DNA from: Subtercola frigoramans
Lineage (GTDB): Bacteria; Actinomycetota; Actinomycetes; Actinomycetales; Microbacteriaceae
NCBI RefSeq assembly: GCF_016907385.1
Contig: NZ_JAFBBU010000001.1
Location: forward strand, 1,054,001 to 1,118,000
Direction: 5' to 3'
DNA: 64,000 nt
Shown: positions 39,212 to 47,955 of the stretch, piece after piece
How the letters are laid out: every line of letters starts with the position of its first letter
How positions within the stretch are numbered: the stretch's first letter is position 1
Position numbers and translations under genes: made by a program
The notes under the pieces: generated by a model
The model's database searches: none
The model's input: the letters and a program-made list of their open reading frames with translations, nothing else
Told to the model about the DNA's origin: nothing

Positions 39212-40462
39212 GTGACGACTATCGTCAAATCCCCTCCGTCCGCCGTTGTCGAGTCGCCATTTCCGTGGGCCGGGCTCATCGTTCTGGCCACCGCCGTCTT
39301 CATGTCTGTGACGGCAGAGATGGTGCCGACAGGCCTGCTACCCGAGATGAGCGCTGAACTCGGAGTCACCGAGTCCCAGATCGGCATGCTGGTCACACTC
39401 TTCGCGCTCGCCGTCGTCGTAACGAGCGTTCCCCTCGCTGCCATCACACGCCGGTTTGCGCGCCACTCGCTGATCGTTGTGGTGTTGCTGGCGGTGAGTG
39501 CCTCGAGTGTGCTCGCCGCAGTGGCCCCGAGCTATGAGTTCCTCGCAGTGGCGCGGGTGCTTGGCGGAATGGCGCACGGGCTGTTCTGGGCCGTGGTCGG
39601 GGCATATTCGGGGCACCTCGTGCCGAAACGCCACCTGGGGCGTGCTGTCGCCATCACCACCGGGGGCGGAACGCTGGCCTTCGTGCTCGGCGTGCCGCTC
39701 GCCACGGTGATCGGGCAGTCGTTCGGGTGGCGTGTGCCGTTTGCCGCGATCGCCGTTCTCGCGGTGTGTGCCTCGGTGCTGATCTTCATGAAGCTTCCCC
39801 GCGTGCCGAATCCGGTGAGGCGCGCTATGGATGATCGAGCCACCGGTTCACCCCGCCCCGCGCGATTCGATCCTTCCATCCCCGGCGTGGTGATGGTGTG
39901 CGTCACGGTTGCCGTCATCATGGTCGGCCATTACGCCATCTATACCTACATCACGCCCTATCTGGTCGCAGAACTGCACGTCGCACCAGGCGGAATCGGT
40001 GCGCTGCTCCTTCTCTATGGTGCAGCCGGTGCGATCGGGTTGCTTCTTGCGGGCTTCGTGTTCGGGCGGCGACCGTCGCTTGGATTGGCCGTGGGTATCA
40101 CGGTCACAGCGATTGCCGTCGCGGTGATGGCGGTCTTCTCCGCAAATGCGATCGTCGCGACCGTCGCGTTCGCCCTGTGGGGCGCTGCCTTCGGCCTGAT
40201 CCCTCCGCTCATGCAGGTTCGGCTGCTCCACACGGCGGCACCTCAGATCCGCGACACAGCGAATGCCTTCTTCTCCAGCTCGTTCAACGTCGGCATCGCT
40301 GTGGGAGCGCTCTTCGGTGGAATGCTACTGCCGGGATTCGGTGTCGAGTCGCTTCCGTACGCGTACCTGGCGCTGCTGTTCGTCGCGGGAGGGCTGCTCG
40401 CTTTCGCAATCGCTTCTGCGCGTCGGGCTCGCCTCGAAGCCGCTTCTACGGCGTCAGTGTGA
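39212..40462 (+). CDS. MFS efflux transporter (DHA1/AraJ-like)
   Basis: 416 aa with 12 hydrophobic segments. The motif MVPTGLLPEMSAELGVTESQ (helix 1 loop), the A-motif-like LAAITRRFARHSLIVVVLLA and GGMAHGLFWAVVGAYSGHLV match the DHA1 family of drug or sugar-efflux permeases. The GTG at 39212 begins the conserved part; no good ribosome-binding site is visible. The substrate cannot be read from sequence. Its 3' end overlaps the convergent sigma-factor gene by 17 bases. Confidence 0.85.
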   Translation: MTTIVKSPPSAVVESPFPWAGLIVLATAVFMSVTAEMVPTGLLPEMSAELGVTESQIGMLVTLFALAVVVTSVPLAAITRRFARHSLIVVVLLAVSASSVLAAVAPSYEFLAVARVLGGMAHGLFWAVVGAYSGHLVPKRHLGRAVAITTGGGTLAFVLGVPLATVIGQSFGWRVPFAAIAVLAVCASVLIFMKLPRVPNPVRRAMDDRATGSPRPARFDPSIPGVVMVCVTVAVIMVGHYAIYTYITPYLVAELHVAPGGIGALLLLYGAAGAIGLLLAGFVFGRRPSLGLAVGITVTAIAVAVMAVFSANAIVATVAFALWGAAFGLIPPLMQVRLLHTAAPQIRDTANAFFSSSFNVGIAVGALFGGMLLPGFGVESLPYAYLALLFVAGGLLAFAIASARRARLEAASTASV

Positions 40463-42404
40463 CGATCACAGCGGCCGATGACAGTGGGCCATGCTGGCCC
40501 GTATCGGGGTCGATGTAGCGCACACCGACTGTCGCGGGTGACAGGTCGGGAAGCGGCGGGGCGGTGAATTGGCTCAGGAAGTGCCCATCGCTGCCGATCG
40601 CGTAGGTGACTGGGTCGGCGACGCCGTTGAACAGTTCTTCGAAGAACCCGTCGGGGATTCCTGAGGCCTCGACGAAATAGCTCGGCATGATCGAACTGCC
40701 AGAGGTGGGGGAATTCAGCGTGATCGTGGCGAGTGTGACAGCAGTGCTGGCGCTGAGTTGCGAGGTCACGCCAGAGGTGGTCTGCCGCACGGCAAGCTGA
40801 TGCGGCCCGAATCCAAGGGCCGGGTAGTCGGAGACGGCGTAGGCACCCGTTATCGGATCTGCGGTGGCACTGGCAACGACGGCTCCGCCAGGGAGCCCGG
40901 TGTCGACGACGTCGACCTGCGCGCCGGGCTCGGCGACCCCGGTGAGCAGCGGGAACACGAGTCCGGCAGGGTCCACCACGAAACTAAACGTGGGTATCGC
41001 AGCGATCACGGGCGGAACCGGAGGAATGGTGGCGGGGGAGGTGGGCACAGGGCTCGGCGTGGGCGAACCAGGCACCGGATCGACGATGCCGACAGCGGGC
41101 ATAACGGGCCGCACGGGGGAGACCGGGCGAATCGCAGGTGTCGGCGCGGGCAGAGGCTCGCCAGCACTCACTGGTGGAGTTCCGGGCGAGGCAGCCACAC
41201 CGGTGCCGGCCTGCCGGCCAGCGACCGCCTCGGATCTCGAATGAGCGAGCAGGGAGAATGTGCCAGGAGACCCCTTCGCCGAAGGGGCGCCGTGTTCGGA
41301 ATTCGGTGCGGAGTCGGTGGTGCTGGTTGCCGTTGGCGAGAAGAGGGGCACGAGCACGACGATGGCTGCCACGGCAGCAGCCGTTGCCAGGGCAACCCCA
41401 CCCCACGTCCTGACGCCTCGAAACCCGGCCGAGCCAACACCGTCGACCGACGGAGGCAAGGAGTGGACACCGTTCAGCGGCCGGACCCCCGGTGTGCCGG
41501 CATGCGCGGGGGAACCCGTGGCCGACACTGCGTCGGAAGGGTCAGGCACGGCCTCGGCGGCCGAAGCGCTGCTGCCCCCCTGCAGCCAGACGGTGTAGGC
41601 CAGGGCGCCAGAGATTCCGGCGACAAGAGGCAGGAGTACGAGGGTCAAGCGTGATCCCACTTCACGAGCTTCGTCATCGACGATGCTGCACGACGCGCAG
41701 GTGCCCAGGTGTTCGCGGATCTTTCGTGCCTCCCGTTGCCCGAGACTCCCGCGTGTGTACGACCCGAGCTTCTCGATCACCGACGCACACTCGCTGTCGG
41801 CTGCCCGCACGAGGTGGGCCTGGATCCAGGCCTGGCGCAGGCCCTCGCGAGCCCGGAACGTGAGGGCAGAGATCGCGTTGGGAGACATGCCGAGGAGGGG
41901 AGACATCTCAGACGCGGAGAGCTGCTCGACCTCGCTGTACCACAACGCCTCCTGCCAGCGGGTCGGCAGGCTGCGGAAGGCCTGGGCGGTCAGGCTCTTG
42001 TCGAGGGCGAGCAGCGTCTCGTTCTCTTCGGAATGAGGGTCGGCCAGTGCATCCAGTTCATCGCTTGCATCGACGATGCTGCCCCGCTTCCACTGCATGG
42101 CCACGTTGCGGATGGTGCTGAAGAGGTACGGTCGGAATGCTGTCGTCGGCCCACCGCCGTTCTTGATGGCCTGGAGCACCTTGGCAAAACTCTCGGAGAC
42201 GATGTCGTCAGCGTCGGGAGACGAATAGCTGCGGGCAACGGTTCGGCCGGCTCGGGAGTGCCTGTTCCACAGCTCGGCGTAGGCGCGGGAATCGCCGCGT
42301 CGAGTCCGCTCGACAAGGTCGAGGTCTGAGGGTCCGTTGTCTGCGTCGGGTATCGCATGCGCCCCGACCGGGCTTGAACTGACCACGCTGCTCACACCAA
42401 TCAT
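40446..42404 (-). CDS. ECF sigma factor fused to zinc-finger, membrane and Ig-like parts
   Basis: About 650 aa. Counting from the upstream TTG at 42440, sigma region 2 spans about 38-118 (RGDSRAYAELWNRH, DADDIVSESFAKVLQ) and region 4 about 152-210 (LPTRWQEALWYSEVEQLS, EMSPLLGMSPNAISALTFRA). A zinc-finger anti-sigma motif follows (H244-x3-C248-x2-C251, EHLGTCASC). Hydrophobic segments lie at about 265-284 and 347-367, then a Pro/Ala/Thr-rich stretch and Ig-like beta repeats to the end. Such one-chain sigma/anti-sigma proteins occur in actinobacterial ECF groups. ATG 42404 has a GGGG ribosome-binding site; TTG 42440 is the alternative. Confidence 0.85.
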   Translation of the reverse strand: MIGVSSVVSSSPVGAHAIPDADNGPSDLDLVERTRRGDSRAYAELWNRHSRAGRTVARSYSSPDADDIVSESFAKVLQAIKNGGGPTTAFRPYLFSTIRNVAMQWKRGSIVDASDELDALADPHSEENETLLALDKSLTAQAFRSLPTRWQEALWYSEVEQLSASEMSPLLGMSPNAISALTFRAREGLRQAWIQAHLVRAADSECASVIEKLGSYTRGSLGQREARKIREHLGTCASCSIVDDEAREVGSRLTLVLLPLVAGISGALAYTVWLQGGSSASAAEAVPDPSDAVSATGSPAHAGTPGVRPLNGVHSLPPSVDGVGSAGFRGVRTWGGVALATAAAVAAIVVLVPLFSPTATSTTDSAPNSEHGAPSAKGSPGTFSLLAHSRSEAVAGRQAGTGVAASPGTPPVSAGEPLPAPTPAIRPVSPVRPVMPAVGIVDPVPGSPTPSPVPTSPATIPPVPPVIAAIPTFSFVVDPAGLVFPLLTGVAEPGAQVDVVDTGLPGGAVVASATADPITGAYAVSDYPALGFGPHQLAVRQTTSGVTSQLSASTAVTLATITLNSPTSGSSIMPSYFVEASGIPDGFFEELFNGVADPVTYAIGSDGHFLSQFTAPPLPDLSPATVGVRYIDPDTGQHGPLSSAAVIVTLTP

Positions 42405-42480
42405 CTGCCCCTGCTGAAAATCGCTCACTTCACCGTGCAAGCTGAATAATACTCAGGCGAGGTGAGAATAGCAACGCTGC

Positions 42481-42486
42481 TATGCT
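42481..42486 (+). promoter_or_regulatory. -10 element for glyA
   Basis: TATGCT precedes the riboswitch so that the transcript should begin at about 42491-42493, at the first base of the riboswitch P1 stem. Confidence 0.5.
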
Positions 42487-42490
42487 GACT

Positions 42491-42560
42491 GGGTCGCAAC
42501 TGGCGTTCAGATGGTCACCATCGGGAAGCGACTGACACGGATTCGGCCGCTCGCCTGGGT
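42491..42560 (+). ncRNA. ZTP riboswitch (pfl motif) upstream of glyA
   Basis: The three conserved blocks of the ZTP/pfl aptamer occur in order: GGGTCGCAACTGGCG, then GGTCACCATCGGGAAGCG, then CGCCTGGG. The first stem pairs GTCGC (42493-42497) with GCGAC (42528-42532), and GGT-CACC forms the short inner hairpin. CGCCTGGG (42552-42559) is the ligand-binding/pseudoknot block. ZTP (ZMP) builds up when 10-formyl-folate is short, and the class typically turns on glyA, folD and purH. It ends about 50 bases before the glyA start. Confidence 0.9.
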
Positions 42561-42610
42561 CGCTACGCACCACTGCACCACTCTGTCCGCGTTGCCCTGA
42601 AGGAGTCCTG

Positions 42611-43915
42611 ATGTCTACCAGTCCCGCGCCCGTTCGCAGTTCATTGCCCTCGACTTTCAACGATCCGCTGGCCACCGTCGATCCGGAGATCGCGGCAGTA
42701 CTGCAGAGTGAGCTGGGTCGCCAGCGTGGCACTCTCGAGATGATCGCCAGCGAGAACTTCGTGCCGAGGGCTGTGCTGCAGGCACAGGGCTCTGTGCTGA
42801 CGAACAAGTATGCCGAGGGGTATCCCGGCCGTCGTTACTACGGCGGTTGCGAATTCGTCGACGTTGCAGAGAACCTGGCTCGGGACCGCGCCAAGGCGCT
42901 CTTCGGGGCTGAGCACGCCAATGTACAGCCCCACGCCGGGGCGCAGGCGAATGCGGCAGCGCTGATGGCGCTCGCCACGATCGGCGACACCATCCTCGGC
43001 CAGGAACTCTCTCACGGTGGCCACCTGACCCACGGTATGAAGCTCAACTTCTCGGGCAAGAACTACCAGGCGACCTCCTACGGTGTCGACCCGCAGAGCT
43101 ACCTGGTCGACATGGACGTCGTTCGCGAGAAGGCGCTCGAACACCGCCCGACGGTATTGATCGCCGGATGGTCTGCCTACCCCCGCCAGCTCGACTTCTC
43201 GGCATTCCGCGCCATCGCCGACGAGGTCGGCGCCAAACTCTGGGTCGACATGGCCCACTTCGCCGGTCTCGTCGCCGCAGGCCTGCACCCCTCGCCCGTG
43301 CCCTTCGCCGACGTCGTCACGTCGACGGTGCACAAGACCCTCGCCGGCCCCCGCAGCGGCGTGGTGTTGAGCACGGCCGAATACGCGAAGAAGGTCGACT
43401 CCGCTGTCTTTCCTGGCCAGCAGGGCGGCCCTCTGATGCACGTGATCGCGGCGAAGGCGACAGCCTTCAAGCTCGCCGGAGAGCCGGAATTCCGAGACCG
43501 CCAGCAGCGCACGCTCGACGGCGCCAAGATCATCGCCGAGCGCCTCATGGCAGCTGATACGGTCGCGGCCGGCGTCAGCGTGCTCACCGGCGGTACCGAC
43601 GTTCACCTCGTGCTCGTCGACCTTCGCAACGCCCCCATTGACGGCAAGCAGGCAGAAGACCTCCTGCACGAGGTCGGAATCACCGTGAACCGCAACTCCA
43701 TTCCGTTCGACCCTCGCCCCCCGATGGTGACCTCGGGACTGCGCATCGGCACCTCGGCGCTCGCCACCCGCGGGTTCGACAGCGAAGAGTTCTCCGAGGT
43801 CGCCGAAATCATCGCCAGTGCGCTGAAGCCTTCTCCCGATATCGAGGCGCTCCGGGCTCGGGTTCTCACGCTGACAGACGGATTCCCCCTGTACGACGGG
43901 CTCGAGAACTGGTGA
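42611..43915 (+). CDS. glyA: Serine hydroxymethyltransferase
   Basis: PLP enzyme converting serine and tetrahydrofolate to glycine and methylene-THF, the main one-carbon source. The 434-aa protein has [24 protein letters not shown] N-terminus (here [15 protein letters not shown]), [19 protein letters not shown], and the PLP lysine in [28 protein letters not shown] before the ATG is a strong ribosome-binding site. Regulation by the ZTP riboswitch is expected. Its stop overlaps the next gene by 4 bases (GTGA). Confidence 0.97.
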   Translation: MSTSPAPVRSSLPSTFNDPLATVDPEIAAVLQSELGRQRGTLEMIASENFVPRAVLQAQGSVLTNKYAEGYPGRRYYGGCEFVDVAENLARDRAKALFGAEHANVQPHAGAQANAAALMALATIGDTILGQELSHGGHLTHGMKLNFSGKNYQATSYGVDPQSYLVDMDVVREKALEHRPTVLIAGWSAYPRQLDFSAFRAIADEVGAKLWVDMAHFAGLVAAGLHPSPVPFADVVTSTVHKTLAGPRSGVVLSTAEYAKKVDSAVFPGQQGGPLMHVIAAKATAFKLAGEPEFRDRQQRTLDGAKIIAERLMAADTVAAGVSVLTGGTDVHLVLVDLRNAPIDGKQAEDLLHEVGITVNRNSIPFDPRPPMVTSGLRIGTSALATRGFDSEEFSEVAEIIASALKPSPDIEALRARVLTLTDGFPLYDGLENW

Positions 43916-44865
43916 TCGACGGCCCGGCCGTGAATACGGTGCTGCCGCCGACGGGCGAACAGTTCGCGCTGTCGTTCACTGGCCGCGGGGGCTCCTCGAC
44001 AGCCATCGTCACCGAAGTGGCGGCGGCGCTGCGTGAGCTGATCCTCGACGGAGTCGAATCGGTCGAATCGCACAGCGAAGCGTCCCTGCCTCCGATGGCC
44101 TCGGGTATCGTGCTCGTGCCGTGGCCCAACAGGGTAGCCGGTGGCGCCTGGAGCCTCGACGGTGCCCCTCAACAGCTCGACATCACCGAGCCGGTGACCG
44201 GCAACGCCATCCACGGCCTGCTGCGCAACACCGCGTACCGCCTCGTCGAGCGCACCGAGAACTCGGTAACGCTCGGCGCCATGGTCTTTCCGCAGCACGG
44301 TTACCCGTTCCGGCTTGCGACCGAGGTGCAGTATACGCTCGACGACGACGGCCTCACCGTGATCCACCGCATAGAGAACGAATCGGGCGCGCCCGCTCCT
44401 GTTGCCGTGGGTTCGCATCCCTACCTGAGGGTCGGTGATGTTCCGGTCCACGAGCTGGTGCTCACCGTCGATGCCTCGACCATGTTCGAAGTGGATGCCC
44501 GGGCCATCCCGACTGCGGAGGTCGCCGTCGACGACTCCGACTTCGACCTGCGCGCTGGCCGCGTCATCGGAACACTCTCGATCGACCACGGCTACGGCGG
44601 GGTGGGAGTGCACGGCGGGGTGTCGCTCCACTCCGTTTCGGCACCGGACGGCTCGGCAACCGAACTGTGGGCAGACGAGAACTTCGCGTTTGTGCAGGTG
44701 TTCACGCCATCCGCCTTTCCGCGTGAATCCGGCGCAGGTTATGCCGTTGCCATTGAACCGATGACTGCCCCGGCCAACGCGCTCAATACCGGCGAAGGGC
44801 TGCGCTGGCTCGCCCCAGGCGAGGCCTGGGAGCTCCGCTGGGGCATCCGCCACCGCGCCTCCTGA
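43912..44865 (+). CDS. Aldose 1-epimerase (galactose mutarotase-like)
   Basis: 317 aa with the mutarotase beta-sandwich. Key regions are [13 protein letters not shown] (Asn/Arg), [13 protein letters not shown] (first His), [13 protein letters not shown] (second His) and [30 protein letters not shown] (catalytic Glu). It interconverts sugar anomers. The GTG start overlaps the glyA stop, so it is translated in glyA's wake and would be carried on the riboswitch-controlled message. It could be a hexose-6-phosphate mutarotase homologue. Confidence 0.88.
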   Translation: MIDGPAVNTVLPPTGEQFALSFTGRGGSSTAIVTEVAAALRELILDGVESVESHSEASLPPMASGIVLVPWPNRVAGGAWSLDGAPQQLDITEPVTGNAIHGLLRNTAYRLVERTENSVTLGAMVFPQHGYPFRLATEVQYTLDDDGLTVIHRIENESGAPAPVAVGSHPYLRVGDVPVHELVLTVDASTMFEVDARAIPTAEVAVDDSDFDLRAGRVIGTLSIDHGYGGVGVHGGVSLHSVSAPDGSATELWADENFAFVQVFTPSAFPRESGAGYAVAIEPMTAPANALNTGEGLRWLAPGEAWELRWGIRHRAS

Positions 44866-44889
44866 CCTCGACCCGGCCACGACGCACGA

Positions 44890-44935
44890 AATACGACAGT
44901 CCCGGTGCCTTCGTGGCCACCGGGACTGTCGTATT
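44890..44935. terminator. Strong bidirectional terminator
   Basis: A perfect 18-bp stem (44890-44907 with 44918-44935; AATACGACAGTCCCGGTG and its complement) with a 10-nt loop. It lies between the convergent epimerase gene and the small gene at 44952, and serves both. Confidence 0.85.
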
Positions 44936-44951
44936 CAGCACTGAAGCTCGG

Positions 44952-45188
44952 TCAGTTCTCCACTGTCGGTGGAGCCGAGTCGACTTCGCCCACGAAATTG
45001 TAGGGGATCGGCTCGACGGTGCCCTCACCGAGTGCCCAGGTGCGCACCGATGTGGTGTCGCCCGCCTCGAACCTCAGTTCGACGAGATCCTGGTACGCAC
45101 CATCGATGAAGGGCAACTCGATGATCTCGTTGTTGCCGAGCGTTGTCGGCCCAATCAGCTCTGCCTTGTAGGTGGGGTTGTCGGTCAT
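44952..45188 (-). CDS. Small acidic protein of unknown function
   Basis: 78 aa, strongly acidic, no signal peptide and no hydrophobic helix, likely beta-rich (KAELIGPTTLGNNEIIELPF, then YQDLVELRFEAGDTTSVRTW). The ATG has AGGGAAG upstream and the gene ends at a strong terminator, which supports its being real. I do not recognise a family. Confidence 0.6.
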   Translation of the reverse strand: MTDNPTYKAELIGPTTLGNNEIIELPFIDGAYQDLVELRFEAGDTTSVRTWALGEGTVEPIPYNFVGEVDSAPPTVEN

Positions 45189-45340
45189 AGCTTCCCTGCT
45201 CTTTCCGTTACATCAGTCGCGCGTCACGCGCGTTCGGTTCTCAGCGTAAAGGCTGCTCTGGGTGCCGCGTAAGGGGTGCGAGTGCACGTTCTCCCAGATA
45301 TCGATCGAAGAGCCCGTGTGCCTCGACACCCGCCCGGGGG

Positions 45341-46096
45341 TCAGAGTGCCGTGAGCTGGCCGAGCATCGTTCCGTCAGCGCCCTGGATCGTCATGACGCC
45401 CGATCGCACGGTTCCGGATGCTGCGCCGCTCAACCACGTGTCGACACCCTCGCACGCCATCAGGGTGGAGATTCCCTGGCTGAAGGTGATCGAGTCGTCG
45501 GCGTTCGAGGTCCAGGAGCCCGCCAACCGGTTGCACCCGTCACTGCCGGAATAGGTGCCATCTGTCGAGATCGAGAGGAAGGGCGACGTCGAGGTGCGGG
45601 TCTCGGTCCAGTACCCGATCGGCCGGCCAGATGGACCGACGGTCGAGTCGGTCGACCTGACCAGTTGGGTCTCTGCTGCGCCGTGGGCGCTCGTGATTGT
45701 GAGGTAGTCGCCGTTGACTGAGACGTGGGTGCCCTCGGTCACCGCGAGGGGAATCTGGGCTCCGTCGCAGGCCATCATGGTCTGGGGGCCTGACGTCGTG
45801 GTCAATGTGCCGTCGGCGTCGACGTTCCACGTGCCGCGCACACGGTTGCAGCCGTCAGAGGCGAGCCAGGTGTTGTCCTGGACGAAGGCGACGAACGGCT
45901 GCTCGGGCGCATCGACCTTCTGGCCGAGGGTCCAGACGCCCACGAGGCTTCCGGGGTGGATGGACGAGGTCGATGACGCGGTGGGGGCCGGCGTACTGCT
46001 GCCCGCGCTGCCCGTATTCGAGCTTGCACACCCGGCGAGGCTGATCGCGGCGAGGGCGGCCGCAGCCAGTGCAACCATTCTAGCTAACTGTGCCAT
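45341..46096 (-). CDS. Lipoprotein with two META/HslJ-like domains
   Basis: 251 aa. The lipobox SLAGC puts lipid-modified Cys at residue 23. After a Ser/Thr/Pro linker, two META-type repeats carry the hallmark SDGCNRVRGTW and SDGCNRLAGSW motifs with paired downstream MMACDG and LMACEG, likely disulfide partners. META proteins include HslJ, implicated in stress or novobiocin resistance; the role here is unknown. The ATG at 46096 has GGAGTCCC upstream; a start 13 codons earlier is less likely. Confidence 0.8.
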   Translation of the reverse strand: MAQLARMVALAAAALAAISLAGCASSNTGSAGSSTPAPTASSTSSIHPGSLVGVWTLGQKVDAPEQPFVAFVQDNTWLASDGCNRVRGTWNVDADGTLTTTSGPQTMMACDGAQIPLAVTEGTHVSVNGDYLTITSAHGAAETQLVRSTDSTVGPSGRPIGYWTETRTSTSPFLSISTDGTYSGSDGCNRLAGSWTSNADDSITFSQGISTLMACEGVDTWLSGAASGTVRSGVMTIQGADGTMLGQLTAL

Positions 46097-46383
46097 CGGG
46101 GACTCCGTTCGGGTGGTGCGTGCAAGAAGAATCACGGGATAAAGCTATGACTTCCTCAGAAGTCTAGCGAGGGTCATTGATGCCGGATTCTGCGGTATCT
46201 GCGTCGCAGGGCCACTAGTGTTTCAGTTAATGCGCTACTTAGATCGTGAGGGACTCTTGACGATGAGCGCGCAATCGAATTCGACTCCGCCTGTCACGCG
46301 ACCTCGTTCTCCGTCACCCCGAGACCGCCCCAGAATCCACAGTCCGTCCGCCTGACCCACCACCAGTAAGGACACCACCGCTC
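46097..46383. promoter_or_regulatory. Divergent spacer upstream of pepA
   Basis: 287 bases without a confident gene. TTGACG (46257-46262) and TCGACT (46281-46286) with 18 bases between could be a pepA promoter. A 41-codon frame from ATG 46231 to the TGA at 46354-46356 is open but of doubtful coding character. The pepA ribosome-binding site is weak: TAAGGACA lies about 13 bases upstream. Confidence 0.35.
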
Positions 46384-47955
46384 ATGGCACTCGGAACGTA
46401 CAAGCTCATTGCCAGCGACTTCAGCCCCATTCCGTCCCAGGCGCCGGGGGCGACGCCGGGCATCCGGGTCGTCGGCGAGGTCTCGGCTGGTCTTGAGGCC
46501 ATCGGCTTCCTCGTGGGTACCAGTGGCGACGTGCCAGACGAGATCGGGCTCGACCGGGAGGCGCTTGAGCGTTCGGGCTTCGACGGCAAGGCCGGTGCGA
46601 GTCTGGCGCTCCCTCAACTGCAGGGCCCCCAGTTCATCGTGGTCGGGGCCGGAGACCCCGATGGCCAGACTCCCGCGTCTCTTCGCGACGCCGCCGCAGC
46701 GTTCGCCCGCGCTGCTCACAAGTATGCCCAGATCGGTATACACCTCGGCGACACCTTCGACCTGGACCCGGCCGTCGTGGGGCAGATGATCTCTGAAGGC
46801 GTTCTGCTCGCGAGATATCGCTACGTGACTCTGAAGACCGAGACCAAACACGTTCCGCTCGTCTCGCTCGACATCATGGTGGCGCCCATTGTCGCCGATG
46901 AGGTCCTCAGCGGCGTGCATCGCGGCGAGGTCTTCGCCAGAGCGGCCTGCATCGCTCGCGATCTGGCGAACACCCCGCCCAGCCACCTCACGGCGACCGA
47001 TTTCGGCGAGGTCGCTGGTGAACTCGGCGCCGAATACGGTATCGGCGTGGAGCTCTTCGACAAGCAGCAGATCATCGAGATGGGCTGCGGCGGACTGCTG
47101 GGCGTGAATGCCGGCAGCATTGAGGAGCCGCGCATCATCAAACTGACCTACACGGCGAAGCCCACAGACGGCGGCGAGGTTGCTGACGCGGCAGCGGGGG
47201 CACCCAGGACCCCGCACCTCGCCTTCGTCGGCAAGGGCATCATGTACGACTCCGGCGGAATCTCGCTGAAGCCCTCCGACCCGATGCACTTCCTCATGAA
47301 GATGGACATGGCGGGAGCCGCGGCGGTGTTGGGCGCGATGACGGCGCTCGAGACCCTCGGATGCCCGGCTGCCGTCACCGCCTTCCTGATGTGCACCGAC
47401 AACATGCCCTCGGGTTCGGCCATGAAACTCGGTGACGTTCTCACCATCCGCGGCGGCAAGACCGTCGAGGTGAAGAACACCGATGCAGAGGGGCGGCTCG
47501 TGATGTCCGACGCCCTGGTGCTCGCGACGGAGGAGTCGCCTGACGCCATCGTCGACATCGCCACCCTCACGGGAGCCGCTGTTGCGGCACTCGGTACGCA
47601 CACTGCCGCGGTGCTCGGTAACGACCAGGCGCTGGTCGACCAGGCACTCGCTTCATCGCGGGCGACCGATGAGTCCGTCTGGCAACTCCCGCTCGAACAC
47701 CGGTACCTGTCGCAACTCAAGTCTGAGGTCGCCGACCTGTCGAACCTCGGCGGCAAGTACGCCGGGGCGACGACCGCTGCGCTCTTCCTGAACGAGTTCG
47801 TCGGGGACACAGCGTGGGCCCACCTCGACATCGCCGGCACGATGATGGCTGAGGCCGACGATTCCTGGCGCACCCAGGGCGCGACCGGTTTCGGAACTCG
47901 GCTGCTCATCGACTTCGCGCTGAACTTCGCACCGACCCGCGCGGCCTCCGAGTGA
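46384..47955 (+). CDS. pepA: Leucyl aminopeptidase (M17)
   Basis: 523 aa cytosolic metallo-aminopeptidase. The catalytic domain has GKGIMYDSGGISLKPSD (metal Lys/Asp), MKMDMAGAAAVLGAM and the signature NTDAEGRLVMSDALV (metal Asp/Glu and catalytic Arg). The C-terminus has the helix SNLGGKYAGATTAALFLNEF and WAHLDIAGTMM. It degrades peptides from turnover, and some homologues bind DNA. The stop overlaps the next gene's GTG by 4 bases. Confidence 0.96.
   Translation: MALGTYKLIASDFSPIPSQAPGATPGIRVVGEVSAGLEAIGFLVGTSGDVPDEIGLDREALERSGFDGKAGASLALPQLQGPQFIVVGAGDPDGQTPASLRDAAAAFARAAHKYAQIGIHLGDTFDLDPAVVGQMISEGVLLARYRYVTLKTETKHVPLVSLDIMVAPIVADEVLSGVHRGEVFARAACIARDLANTPPSHLTATDFGEVAGELGAEYGIGVELFDKQQIIEMGCGGLLGVNAGSIEEPRIIKLTYTAKPTDGGEVADAAAGAPRTPHLAFVGKGIMYDSGGISLKPSDPMHFLMKMDMAGAAAVLGAMTALETLGCPAAVTAFLMCTDNMPSGSAMKLGDVLTIRGGKTVEVKNTDAEGRLVMSDALVLATEESPDAIVDIATLTGAAVAALGTHTAAVLGNDQALVDQALASSRATDESVWQLPLEHRYLSQLKSEVADLSNLGGKYAGATTAALFLNEFVGDTAWAHLDIAGTMMAEADDSWRTQGATGFGTRLLIDFALNFAPTRAASE

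Noticed and set aside
40758..41654. Plus-strand frame opposite the sigma-fusion gene
   Set aside because: Gly/Arg-rich, no motif, and it is the complement of the Pro/Ala-rich linker coding sequence.
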